From assembly GCF_025950085.1 (NCBI RefSeq), contig NZ_JAPDDS010000001.1, forward strand, positions 1 through 64,000: a stretch of DNA of 64,000 bases, given 5' to 3'. The position numbers were made by a program, and so were the translations under genes. This DNA is from Luteolibacter flavescens. GTDB lineage: Bacteria > Verrucomicrobiota > Verrucomicrobiia > Verrucomicrobiales > Akkermansiaceae. A model generated the notes under the pieces. That model was not told the origin of the DNA. It saw only the letters and a list, made by a program, of their open reading frames with translations, and searched no databases. Shown piece by piece: positions 25,489 to 33,212 of this stretch (positions are counted from its first letter, which is position 1; the number at the start of each line of letters is the position of its first letter).

Positions 25489-26076
25489 TCAGGGGCGGTG
25501 GGCCCGGTTGATCAAGGTTTCTTCAAGGTGGAGGTGGCGAAGCACGGCAAGCCGGGATTCCAGGTCGCAGGCGTGATGGTGGAGGCGATCCGTCTCGACG
25601 ATGGCATGCTGGATTTCCCAGGAGGGAAGTGGCACCTGGAACGCCTCCATCGCGCCTTTCTGGAGCGTGAGGACATTGGAGCCGCGGCGATGAAGGTCGA
25701 AGTAGTCGGTGGCATCTCGGGTTCGAAGGAGCCATGCGACATAGGCGGGCATGACTTTCCGAGAAGACGGGCGGATGATGAAGAACTGCGCGCCCACGAA
25801 GCATGGGGAATCGCTTCCTTCGAATAGGGACGCTGTGGTTCTCGCCCCGCGGTTCGGGAAAAGGATGTCGTCGGGACGGAGGACGACGGAGCTGCTGATC
25901 GCTTCCCGGGGGGAAACGCGGGTGAAATCCTGAGTGAGGAAGCCTCCGCGATCGTCGAGGTCGCTGATCTGGATGAGGCGGAAAGACCCCGCGGGGTCGG
26001 GACGGGTGGCGTCCCGGCCTCGCAGGGTGGCTCCCATGCGAACGCTCGCGAGTTCGGCTAACGTGTGGTTCGACAT
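25489..26076 (-). CDS. Half-size type I specificity subunit-like protein (single recognition domain)
   Basis: The product has 195 residues, about half an HsdS. It carries one recognition-domain-like unit (SFRLIQISDLDDRGGFLTQ, then ILFPNRGARTTASLF) and a short C-terminal helix (PLPSWEIQHAIVETDRL) but not a second unit. It sits between the DUF3892 gene and hsdM, with gaps of 13 and 11 bases, so it is co-transcribed with a full hsdS. Half-S proteins can dimerise and replace HsdS in known systems. Here it could provide a second specificity or modulate HsdS; it might also be an anti-restriction or decoy subunit. It is intact, without frameshift. Confidence 0.75.
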   Translation of the reverse strand: MSNHTLAELASVRMGATLRGRDATRPDPAGSFRLIQISDLDDRGGFLTQDFTRVSPREAISSSVVLRPDDILFPNRGARTTASLFEGSDSPCFVGAQFFIIRPSSRKVMPAYVAWLLRTRDATDYFDLHRRGSNVLTLQKGAMEAFQVPLPSWEIQHAIVETDRLHHHACDLESRLAVLRHLHLEETLINRAHRP

Positions 26077-26089
26077 GGGAGATCCGGGC

Positions 26090-26377
26090 TTAAGGGCACT
26101 CCGGGAGGCTGAGCAGATTGTTCGGCTGCTCCCCGTCGTTTTCCGTCTTCAGGTACTTCCGTCCGCGCGCGCTGACGGCGACGATCACCCGGACCTTCTT
26201 GCCAGCTTCAAACGTGTAGAAGCTCCACTTGCCGGACTCGATCCCGGCGATGGCAGCATCGACGTCGAGTTTCCAGCGGGTGCGGTCGGCATTGAGGCCG
26301 CCGATGTTCTTGATGCGCTCATCCGCCGCGTGGCGGTCCGTCTTGTTGATGCAGGATACCTGCACTTCAGTAGCCAT
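26090..26377 (-). CDS. DUF3892 family small protein
   Basis: The product has 95 residues. The pattern VSCINKTDRHAADERIKNIG, then AIAGIESGKWSFYTF and a final VIVAVSARGRKYLKTENDGE, is typical of DUF3892 proteins, small standalone proteins of unknown function common in accessory islands. It is the first gene of the minus-strand hsd operon, 13 bases before the half-S gene. Upstream is a GC-rich hairpin (arms CCCCGCC and GGCGGGG around 26397-26419), which lies in the leader of this operon. No catalytic motif is seen. Confidence 0.75.
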   Translation of the reverse strand: MATEVQVSCINKTDRHAADERIKNIGGLNADRTRWKLDVDAAIAGIESGKWSFYTFEAGKKVRVIVAVSARGRKYLKTENDGEQPNNLLSLPECP

Positions 26378-26854
26378 GGTCTTATTTCAGTGGTCCCCGC
26401 CCGTCCGCACGGCGGGGAATTTCCTTGAACCGGACCATCAGGAGAGTAGGCGTTTGGTTCTCTAGGCCGCGCTTCATCTCAGGATGTGCCGGACGAATGG
26501 GCCCGAAGAGCACCTGCTCTTCGGGCTTTTTTCGGCGGACGCGGCAATTCATATCGTGGGCGTTGGATGGTGGCAATGGGGAAATTTGGAATTTTGAATC
26601 ATACATGATAATCGTGATTTTGCGGCTGTAGGGGATTCGCCGGAGCGGCGAATCTGCATCGCACCCAAAGGGCCTGCGATTTGAGCGGCTACCTTTCGAA
26701 GCTGCGAGCGTTGCTGAAGTCGTCTTGCCCGCCGTCAGAACCGGGCGGGACGGAGCGGTTTCCCCCGATAATTTCAAGAGTGCCTGTCAAACCATGACGT
26801 TAGCCCAGCAGTTACAGACTTCCGTCCCGAAGCCCCCTGCTCCAAGGTGGCCCG
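26378..26854. other. Intergenic region between divergent hsd operon and mobile cassette
   Basis: No protein gene is convincing here. The region contains a GC-rich hairpin next to the DUF3892 start, a strong plus-strand intrinsic terminator (26501-26532) that no plus-strand gene explains, an AT-rich segment (about 26575-26630) that could hold promoters, and a hairpin with arms GATTCGCCG and CGGCGAATC (26634-26654). It is the shared control region of two opposite transcription units. Confidence 0.5.
26501..26532 (+). terminator. Strong intrinsic terminator without an upstream protein gene
   Basis: The arms GCCCGAAGAGC and GCTCTTCGGGC form a perfect 11-bp stem around a four-base ACCT loop, followed by six T residues on the plus strand. 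On the minus strand there is no T-run after the stem, so it acts on plus-strand transcription. All genes to the left for more than 11 kb lie on the minus strand, which suggests either an unannotated small RNA ending here or an insulator protecting the downstream cassette. Confidence 0.8.
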
Positions 26855-27691
26855 GTGAGTAGCGATGGTGTTCCTGTGGTGCCACATGACGATGGCGTTT
26901 TCGAATTTCAGAAGAAATTGGAGCATTCGCCGGTCGGTATCGCGGAGTTCGCTCAAGACGTAATCAGCGCTTTTCGTATCAAGGAACAAGAGAGGGTGCG
27001 TAAACTTAAGAAGCCGATCACCACGCCCCGCGGTATCCCGCTCGAGGTCGTCATGGAAGACATGAGGAAGCGTGCCGGTACCATCTCTCATGCTTCGACC
27101 CAACTCCATCACTTCGACACCAAGTATGAGCACCAGAACACAAAGCGTCTCGATGCGTTCGTCATGCATGCCGAACCCGTATACTCGAGCTTGGCTGTGG
27201 CCTCGAAGCACCATGAAAGCTACTGCTGGAAAGTAGCACTGCTAAATGCCTTTCGCGTTCTGGACCTCATGGGAGAATCCAACGTTGAGTTTCCCTTTGA
27301 TTGGATCCACTTGGATGTTCGTCCATCGGATTCGAATTTTGCCGGACTGCTGTCGTCAGCTTCATTCCAGATGGGCTTCTATTACGCGAAAGCCCAGGCA
27401 ATGAGGAATGCGACTGTCATGCTCCTGGGAAGGCAAATGTCGAATGGCCGGAAGGGTCATCAAACGCCGATGGGGCAGATCATACATGGCGCCTGTGAAG
27501 AGATTTTGATCCGGGGTGAGAGCCTGATCCAGAAGAACATTTCTAGGAGGGTCATGCAGATCTTGGAAGAGCAAGGTAAGGGATCCACCCAAAATGCCCG
27601 CTATGAGATCTGGGTTGGTGACCAAGTGGAGGTCGTTAATTCCAAGAAGCTCGGGAAGTTCATCCGCGATTTTCGCGACAAGCTTCTTTAA
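26855..27691 (+). CDS. Hypothetical protein, first gene of the mobile cassette
   Basis: The product has 278 residues from a GTG start at 26855 with an AAGGTGG sequence five bases upstream. I do not recognise the family. The N-terminal half is charged and helical (FRIKEQERVRKLKKPITTP), the middle contains FPFDWIHLDV, and a moderately hydrophobic segment lies at FAGLLSSASFQMGFYYAKAQ. No signal peptide, Walker or metal motif is seen. It precedes the ParB-methyltransferase gene by 93 bases and shares its direction, so it may be an accessory gene of the same element. Confidence 0.6.
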   Translation: MSSDGVPVVPHDDGVFEFQKKLEHSPVGIAEFAQDVISAFRIKEQERVRKLKKPITTPRGIPLEVVMEDMRKRAGTISHASTQLHHFDTKYEHQNTKRLDAFVMHAEPVYSSLAVASKHHESYCWKVALLNAFRVLDLMGESNVEFPFDWIHLDVRPSDSNFAGLLSSASFQMGFYYAKAQAMRNATVMLLGRQMSNGRKGHQTPMGQIIHGACEEILIRGESLIQKNISRRVMQILEEQGKGSTQNARYEIWVGDQVEVVNSKKLGKFIRDFRDKLL

Positions 27692-27784
27692 AATCATGCC
27701 CACCATTGCGATGGTGGGTACGACTGCCGGTAGCGTTCTCGGGAAAAATGTCCTTCAAAATGGCGCGTTGCACATTCGCGCCAC

Positions 27785-29092
27785 ATGAAGACAGCCCTCG
27801 AAATCGAAACCATTCCCGTAGCCGAGCTCGTTTCCCACGAGCAGAATCCCCGTAAGCACAGCAAGAAGCAGGTCCGCCAGATTGCCGACAGCATCCGGAC
27901 CTTCGGGTTCAAGGTGCCCGTGCTCGTGGACGCCAACAACCGCCTCATTTGCGGTCACGGGCGAGTAGCTGCCTGCAAGCTTCTCGGCATCGAGTCGGTG
28001 CCGGCGATTCGGGCAGGCGATTTGGACGACGCGAAGATCCGTGCCTACATGATTGCCGACAACCGGCTCACCGAGAACGCCGAGTGGGACGACATCCTTC
28101 TCGCCGAGAACTTCAAGGTTCTCTCCGAGCTCGATCTGGACTTCGAGCTTGAGGTGACCGGCTTCGACTACGGGGACATTGAGAGTCTCATCTCAGCGGA
28201 AGAGGGGAAATCGACAGAAGAGCCCCCGGTTCCGTCGCCAGACTCGGTGCCCGCGGTCGCCCGACCCGGGGATATCTGGCTACTCGGCGAGCATCGTGTT
28301 TTGTGCGGCGATAGTCTGGACCGGGCTTCCTATCGGAAGTTGTTCCCCGGCAAGGCCAGGGCCTCGATCGTTTTCACGGATCCTCCCTACAATCTTCCCG
28401 CCAAAGACATCGGGAAGACCTGCGAAGCGAGTCACGGTGATTTTGCCATGGGATCGGGCGAGATGAGTTCCGCCGAGTTCCAGGCATTCCTTGAAACCGT
28501 CTTCGACCACCTTGGCTCTTTCTCCAGGAGCGGATCCATCCACTACATTTGCATGGATTGGCGCCATGCTCCCGAACTGCTTGCTGCGGGGAAGGCATCC
28601 TACTCCGAATTGAAGAATCTTTGCGTCTGGACCAAGAGCACAGGCGGGATGGGAACCTTTTACCGCAGCCAGCATGAACTGGTCTTCGTTTTCAAGAGCG
28701 GCACTGGCAAGCACCAGAACCACTTCGAATTGGGGCAGCACGGTCGCCACCGGACCAATGTATGGAGCTATCCGTCGGTGATGCACTTGAAGGGTACGGA
28801 TGGCGACAAGGGTGGGAAGGAGGCCCTCAGCCTCCATCCAACCATCAAGCCTGTGGCAATGATAGAGGATGCCCTCAAGGATTGCTCGAAGCGCGGCGAG
28901 GTTGTCCTGGATCCCTTCCTGGGTAGCGGCAGCACGCTCATCGCTGCGGAGAAGACCGGCCGGGTCTGCCATGGCATCGAGCTTTCGCCCCGGTACGTCG
29001 ATGTTGCCATCACCCGTTGGCAGCAGTGGACCGGTAAGGATGCGGTCCATTCCGAGACCGGCGTAACCTACGCGGAAACCCAACTCCTCTGA
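27785..29092 (+). CDS. ParB-like / DNA N4- or N6-methyltransferase fusion
   Basis: The product has 435 residues. The first 110 form a ParB/Spo0J-type nuclease-like domain (NPRKHSKKQVRQIADSIRTF, RLICGHGRVAACKLLGI, MIADNRLTENAEWD). The C-terminal half is a beta-class DNA methyltransferase with motif IV DPPYNLP near residue 198 and the AdoMet-binding DPFLGSGSTLIAAEKTGR near 376. This fusion is common in phages and integrated elements, where it modifies the element's own DNA. It is four bases upstream of the DUF5681 gene. Both domains look complete. The recognition sequence is unknown. Confidence 0.92.
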   Translation: MKTALEIETIPVAELVSHEQNPRKHSKKQVRQIADSIRTFGFKVPVLVDANNRLICGHGRVAACKLLGIESVPAIRAGDLDDAKIRAYMIADNRLTENAEWDDILLAENFKVLSELDLDFELEVTGFDYGDIESLISAEEGKSTEEPPVPSPDSVPAVARPGDIWLLGEHRVLCGDSLDRASYRKLFPGKARASIVFTDPPYNLPAKDIGKTCEASHGDFAMGSGEMSSAEFQAFLETVFDHLGSFSRSGSIHYICMDWRHAPELLAAGKASYSELKNLCVWTKSTGGMGTFYRSQHELVFVFKSGTGKHQNHFELGQHGRHRTNVWSYPSVMHLKGTDGDKGGKEALSLHPTIKPVAMIEDALKDCSKRGEVVLDPFLGSGSTLIAAEKTGRVCHGIELSPRYVDVAITRWQQWTGKDAVHSETGVTYAETQLL

Positions 29093-29096
29093 TCTT

Positions 29097-29477
29097 ATGA
29101 AGAGCACATTTCCGGACGATGATGACGACAACGAGGTGGGTTATCGCAAGCCGCCCAAGGGTTCCCGGTTCAAGAAGGGCCAGTCAGGCAATCCCTTGGG
29201 GAGACCGAAGAAGAAGAGAACCAATGCCGAGCTACTCAACGACCTGCTCGAAGAAAAAATCAAGGTCGGTGACAAGATCATGACCAAGCGCCAGGCTCTG
29301 TACCTCTCGCTCGTGAATGATGCGATCAAGGGGAAGGCCAGTGCCCGGAACACGGTGCTCGCGCTGGTCAATGACGAGGAGGTGGAGCTGGAAGAGTTTG
29401 AGGAAACCCTCGACGACAAGATCGCCTTTTTTGAGGTCCAGCGTCTCATGTCAAAGCGAGAGAAGGAGGACAAATGA
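29097..29477 (+). CDS. DUF5681 domain protein
   Basis: The product has 126 residues. The N terminus has the hallmark GSRFKKGQSGNPLGRPKKKR motif of DUF5681, followed by a helical region and an acidic Glu-rich segment. Proteins of this type are regularly encoded directly before terminase-like genes in phage-derived elements and may play the part of a small terminase subunit, which is a suggestion from context only. The stop overlaps the next start as ATGA, so the two proteins are probably made in fixed ratio. Confidence 0.85.
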   Translation: MKSTFPDDDDDNEVGYRKPPKGSRFKKGQSGNPLGRPKKKRTNAELLNDLLEEKIKVGDKIMTKRQALYLSLVNDAIKGKASARNTVLALVNDEEVELEEFEETLDDKIAFFEVQRLMSKREKEDK

Positions 29478-30484
29478 CCGAATCTCAGTTTCTCTATCGA
29501 ATGCGGTTCAGAAGCTTCGTCGACTTCGCATTTCGCGAGCTTCATCCGGATGAGTCGTTCGTGAGGAACTGGCACATCGACCTGATGACCGAGATGCTCC
29601 AGATGATGCATCTGGAGCGAGGCCACGATCTTCGGCGGGTGATTTTCAATCTGCCTCCCGGTTATCTGAAAACCCACATTTGCTCGGTTTCGTTCCCCGC
29701 CTGGCTCCTTGGTCGTGATCCGAGGAAGTCAGTCCTGATTCTATCGGAAGATCCTGAGCCCGCCTTCGAGATCCAGGAGCGCTGTGCTGAACTCATCGGT
29801 AGCCAACGCTTCCGATCCGTCTTTCCCCGGGCGCGTATCAAGAAGGCATCCCGCTCGCTGGAACTGGACTATGGCGGCTGGATCCGGCACGCCGGCATCG
29901 GTTACTCATCCCGTCACACGAAGAGCGACATCGTGATCATCGACAACCCGCAGAGCTTGCACAGCCTGGACCGTATCAAGCCTGAACACTTTGCCGAGAT
30001 TGGCAGGTTGCTGAAACAGCCCAAGGAGGGGCTCATCGTAATGAACACCCGTCGGATCGCCGCCACCGACCTCAGCTGGTTCTTTCACGTGAAGCTCAAC
30101 GGTTGGGGGAGGGTTTCGATTCCTGCCGTCGCTCTGGAAGACGAGACCTGGAGTATTCCGCCCGACATTAACCACGTTCAAAAGAAGGGGGATCTCCTCT
30201 GTTTTTCGTTGGAGGGATGGGAAGACATACAAGGTCACTTGGCGGCGATGGGAGGCGAGGCATTCAGCTATCAGTATCTCCAAGGGCAATATTCACCGCC
30301 AACGAGTGGCGAGATCGAGTTGCCGGATCGCGACGGGATGAGCTGGAGAGCGATCGGCAATTTCGATCCGACCTGGTCTACCCAAAGGCATCTGGAGAAG
30401 CTCCGCGTTCTGGAGACGGAGCGGCGCAAGGCTCTTTACGAGGGCAGTGGGGATGGACCTTTTGATACCAGCTCATTTGTTTGA
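29474..30484 (+). CDS. Terminase large-subunit-like ATPase, truncated form
   Basis: The product has 336 residues, against about 450-550 for usual large terminases. The ATPase half is visible: Walker A-like LPPGYLKTH near residue 60 and a Walker B-like VIIDNPQS near 155. In phage terminases this position usually reads IIDDP, so the second acidic residue is replaced by Asn here. The C-terminal region has no recognisable RNase H-type nuclease acid cluster and ends soon after a segment containing EAFSYQYLQGQYSPP, where nuclease domains would begin. No portal or capsid genes are nearby. It may be a repurposed DNA translocase of this cassette. Confidence 0.8.
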   Translation: MTESQFLYRMRFRSFVDFAFRELHPDESFVRNWHIDLMTEMLQMMHLERGHDLRRVIFNLPPGYLKTHICSVSFPAWLLGRDPRKSVLILSEDPEPAFEIQERCAELIGSQRFRSVFPRARIKKASRSLELDYGGWIRHAGIGYSSRHTKSDIVIIDNPQSLHSLDRIKPEHFAEIGRLLKQPKEGLIVMNTRRIAATDLSWFFHVKLNGWGRVSIPAVALEDETWSIPPDINHVQKKGDLLCFSLEGWEDIQGHLAAMGGEAFSYQYLQGQYSPPTSGEIELPDRDGMSWRAIGNFDPTWSTQRHLEKLRVLETERRKALYEGSGDGPFDTSSFV

Positions 30485-30559
30485 GATGGCTCTCAGAGGG
30501 AGCGAAATCTCTCAGTATGACTTGATCTGCCTGTAACGTGGAGCGTGTGTCGCCGGGAC

Positions 30560-31009
30560 ATGCAATCCATTGAGGATCTGGAAAAAATGACCAAGGACGA
30601 GCTGCTTGACCGGTGGCAGAAGCTCCCGGGTAGGCAGCCTCCTCCGGGGCGGATCGACCGATTGCTTCGCGAACTTGCCTATCGCTTGCAGGAGGAGGAG
30701 TTCGGACGACTCGACAAGAATACGACCGTCTCACTGCGCCGCCACATGGCTGAGTTCGGAAAGTCGCTTCGCTCCCCGCAACCGGCTTCCGCCGGGATCA
30801 AAACCCCGGCGAAAGTGGTTCTGGAAGCAGGGTCGGTGCTCACTCGCGAATGGGACGGCAAACGCATCACCGTTCAAATCGCCGGCCCGCGACAGTTCGT
30901 GTGGGAAGGTAAGGCCTTCAAATCCCTGAGTGCGCTCGCCCGCAAGATCACCGGCCAGCATTTGTCAGGACCATTGTTTTTCGGACTGAAGGAGGAATGC
31001 CATGGCTGA
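30560..31009 (+). CDS. DUF2924 family protein
   Basis: The product has 149 residues from the ATG at 30560; an upstream GTG at 30545 is possible but adds nothing family-like. The C-terminal part (GSVLTREWDGKRITVQI, then FKSLSALARKITGQHLSGPL) is characteristic of DUF2924, which almost always accompanies a large serine recombinase in phage-like elements. The last eight bases overlap the recombinase start, so it is translationally coupled to it. A function as directionality or DNA-binding partner of the recombinase is plausible but unproven. Confidence 0.88.
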   Translation: MQSIEDLEKMTKDELLDRWQKLPGRQPPPGRIDRLLRELAYRLQEEEFGRLDKNTTVSLRRHMAEFGKSLRSPQPASAGIKTPAKVVLEAGSVLTREWDGKRITVQIAGPRQFVWEGKAFKSLSALARKITGQHLSGPLFFGLKEECHG

Positions 31010-32795
31010 GAAGGTCAAGCGATGCGCGATTTACACGCGGAAGAGCACCGAGGATGGACTCGAACAGGAATACAATTCCCTCGATGCCCAGCGGGATGCC
31101 GCCACCGCCTTCATCCGCTCCCAGAAGCATGAGGGCTGGAAACCCATCAAGGAAACCTATGACGACGGGGGAATTTCGGGAGGGCACATGGATCGACCGG
31201 GACTCCAGCGATTGTTGGCTGACATTCGCGGGAGGAAGATTGACGTTGTCGTGGTCTACAAGGTTGACCGCCTCTCGCGATCCCTGGCCGACTTCGCCCA
31301 GCTCATGAAGCTGTTCGACTTGCATGACGTGTCCTTCGTGTCGGTCACCCAACAGTTCAATACCTCCAGCAGCATGGGCCGGCTCACGCTCAACGTGCTG
31401 CTTTCCTTCGCCCAATTCGAACGAGAGGTCACCGGCGAGCGCATCCGCGACAAAATCGCTCTCTCCAAGCAGAAGGGCATGTGGATGGGAGGGATTCCGC
31501 CACTTGGATATGACGTCCGTGAGCGGAAGCTCCTCATCAATCCGACGGAAGCTGAAACCGTTAGAACCTGCTTCCAAACCTACCTCGAAAAGTCCGGCCT
31601 CATTGAATCGGTTCTGGAACTCAACCAGCTGAACCTGACGACGAAGGCATTCACAAGTTTGAAGGGACGGGTCCAGCTGCCACGGCCATGGGTAGCAAAG
31701 GAACTCCACCGGTTGCTCACCAATCCGATCTATCGCGGGCTGATCCGGCACAAAGGCAACGAGTATCCGGGCGAGCACGAAGCCATCATCGCCTCCGATG
31801 TTTGGAACTCGGTTCAATCCAAGCTTCGCCAGCAGCAGTCAGACTTCCGCAGGACTGCCGGTCATCTCAACGAAACTGCCATTGCCAAGACCCGCCTGGT
31901 CCATCCCCTCAAGGGCTTCCTCTTTGGCATCGATGGACAGGCACTTACTCCGACCTACACCAACAAGAGCGAGAAAGCCGCCAACGGAACCAAAACGCGA
32001 AAGCGCTATCGCTACTACGTTTCCCAGCAGGCGATCCGCCAAGGATACGGCACCTCACCACTCAAAACCATCAGCGCTCCCTTGCTGGAGGATGCGGTGC
32101 GCCGGATGCTCATCCACGCCTTGTCCGATCTTGCTGGATTCTCTTCGTCCGAAAAATTGTCAACGGATGAGGTCCGTCATCGCCTCGGCATGCACGCCAG
32201 ACACCTCGCCCGGCTCGACACTCCGGTTGAATTAGGAACGTGGCTCTCGAATGCTACCCCGAGGATCGTGGTTGTGACTGACATGGTGGCGATCCACATC
32301 CCTCAAGATCGTCTGACAATGCTGGCGGAATCGCTCCCGGAGGGGGGCGCGGAATCGGATTCTCTCCTAGACGGAATCCCTGCCGCGGTGACCTGTGAGA
32401 ACGGTCAGGTGATCTTGACGGCAACGATCTCCTTCAAATCGCGGCGCGGCCGGTCGGAGATCATCGACGGACGAACCGGCGAGGAGATTGGCGTGCGCCA
32501 CACCGCCCCGAATCGGGCACTGATCCAAACCATCGCCCAAGCAGAATTCTGGAGATCGGAACTCGCTCTGCATCCGGAAAAGACCCTTCAGGAAATCACT
32601 GAGGGATACGGGGTGAAGCCGACCTATATTAGACGACTCCTCAACGCCGCTTATCTTGCTCCGGCAATCAAGAAGTCGATTTTCCAAGGAACCCAGCCCG
32701 CTCGGCTTCAGGTGCAGGACCTGTTGACGCAACGCTCGCTCGACTGGAGAACACAAATGCTCGACCTGGGGTTCGACGATTCGGTGGCAGCCTGA
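31002..32795 (+). CDS. Large serine recombinase
   Basis: The product has 597 residues. The resolvase domain starts with CAIYTRKSTEDGLEQEYNSL, whose Ser in YTRKS is the expected nucleophile, and continues with VYKVDRLSRSLADF. A recombinase domain (GMWMGGIPPLGYDV, LTNPIYRGLIRHKG) and a C-terminal region of about 300 residues follow. The length fits large serine integrases that insert and excise elements. It is the last gene of the cassette and lies 204 bases from the tRNA-Ser gene. No att core can be assigned from the sequence alone. Confidence 0.93.
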   Translation: MAEKVKRCAIYTRKSTEDGLEQEYNSLDAQRDAATAFIRSQKHEGWKPIKETYDDGGISGGHMDRPGLQRLLADIRGRKIDVVVVYKVDRLSRSLADFAQLMKLFDLHDVSFVSVTQQFNTSSSMGRLTLNVLLSFAQFEREVTGERIRDKIALSKQKGMWMGGIPPLGYDVRERKLLINPTEAETVRTCFQTYLEKSGLIESVLELNQLNLTTKAFTSLKGRVQLPRPWVAKELHRLLTNPIYRGLIRHKGNEYPGEHEAIIASDVWNSVQSKLRQQQSDFRRTAGHLNETAIAKTRLVHPLKGFLFGIDGQALTPTYTNKSEKAANGTKTRKRYRYYVSQQAIRQGYGTSPLKTISAPLLEDAVRRMLIHALSDLAGFSSSEKLSTDEVRHRLGMHARHLARLDTPVELGTWLSNATPRIVVVTDMVAIHIPQDRLTMLAESLPEGGAESDSLLDGIPAAVTCENGQVILTATISFKSRRGRSEIIDGRTGEEIGVRHTAPNRALIQTIAQAEFWRSELALHPEKTLQEITEGYGVKPTYIRRLLNAAYLAPAIKKSIFQGTQPARLQVQDLLTQRSLDWRTQMLDLGFDDSVAA

Positions 32796-32909
32796 CCGAT
32801 CGGACCGTCGAAAACCCTCTCGGAGTTCCTCGAATCCGGAAAGTGAACCACGGCCTGAATCGATTTGAGAGATTGCGTCTGGGATTTAGGAAAGAGGAGT
32901 ACAAAGCGG

Positions 32910-32934
32910 CGCCCCTCCCGATTAGAGAGGGGCG
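32910..32934. terminator. GC-rich stem-loop between recombinase and tRNA-Ser
   Basis: The arms CGCCCCTC and GAGGGGCG form an 8-bp perfect stem with a 9-base loop. There is no clean T-run on the plus strand. On the minus strand the sequence after the stem is CCGCTTTGTACT, a weak T-tract, so the hairpin could terminate tRNA-Ser transcription as well as the convergent recombinase transcript. Confidence 0.45.
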
Positions 32935-32999
32935 GAATCCCGCGGAACCAAGGGAAATTCCCCGGTGAAAGTGAACCTTCCGGTTCATCTCTCAGAAAG

Positions 33000-33090
33000 T
33001 GGCGGACCGGGAGGGATTCGAACCCTCGGTACCCTTGTGAGGTACGCACCTTTAGCAAAGGTGTGCTTTCGACCACTCAGCCACCGATCC
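33000..33090 (-). tRNA. tRNA-Ser (anticodon GCT)
   Basis: Read on the minus strand, the 7-bp acceptor stem pairs GGATCGG with CCGGTCC (one T-G pair). The anticodon stem CACCT/AGGTG carries the loop TTGCTAA with anticodon GCT for AGC/AGU serine codons. A long variable arm and a GGTTCGAATCC T-arm are present, and the discriminator G is followed by an encoded CCA. This is a class II tRNA of 91 bases with CCA. Its 3' end faces the recombinase and the accessory region. Confidence 0.97.
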
Positions 33091-33212
33091 TGACTTGCGT
33101 CGCGCGGGAGGTTGAACACACGCGCGGGAAGTCGTCAACCATCCCGAAGCAGAAATCTCACAGTTCTTGCCGAAGCTTGAAACGGGCGGGGGAGTCGTGG
33201 CGCTATTTCCCC

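Noticed and set aside
24227-25576. 449-codon plus-strand frame opposite hsdM
   Set aside because: hsdM carries all expected motifs and coupling; the opposite frame is a shadow.
26586-26612. TTGGAA/GATAAT promoter for the mobile cassette
   Set aside because: The spacer is only 15 bases and the -35 match is poor, so it was not listed as a promoter.
26855-32795. Intact prophage
   Set aside because: No portal, capsid, tail, lysis or replication genes are present, and the terminase-like gene is truncated.
32865-33212. N-terminal extension of the lipoprotein frame through the tRNA gene
   Set aside because: It would translate across tRNA-Ser; the lipoprotein signal begins at ATG 33213.
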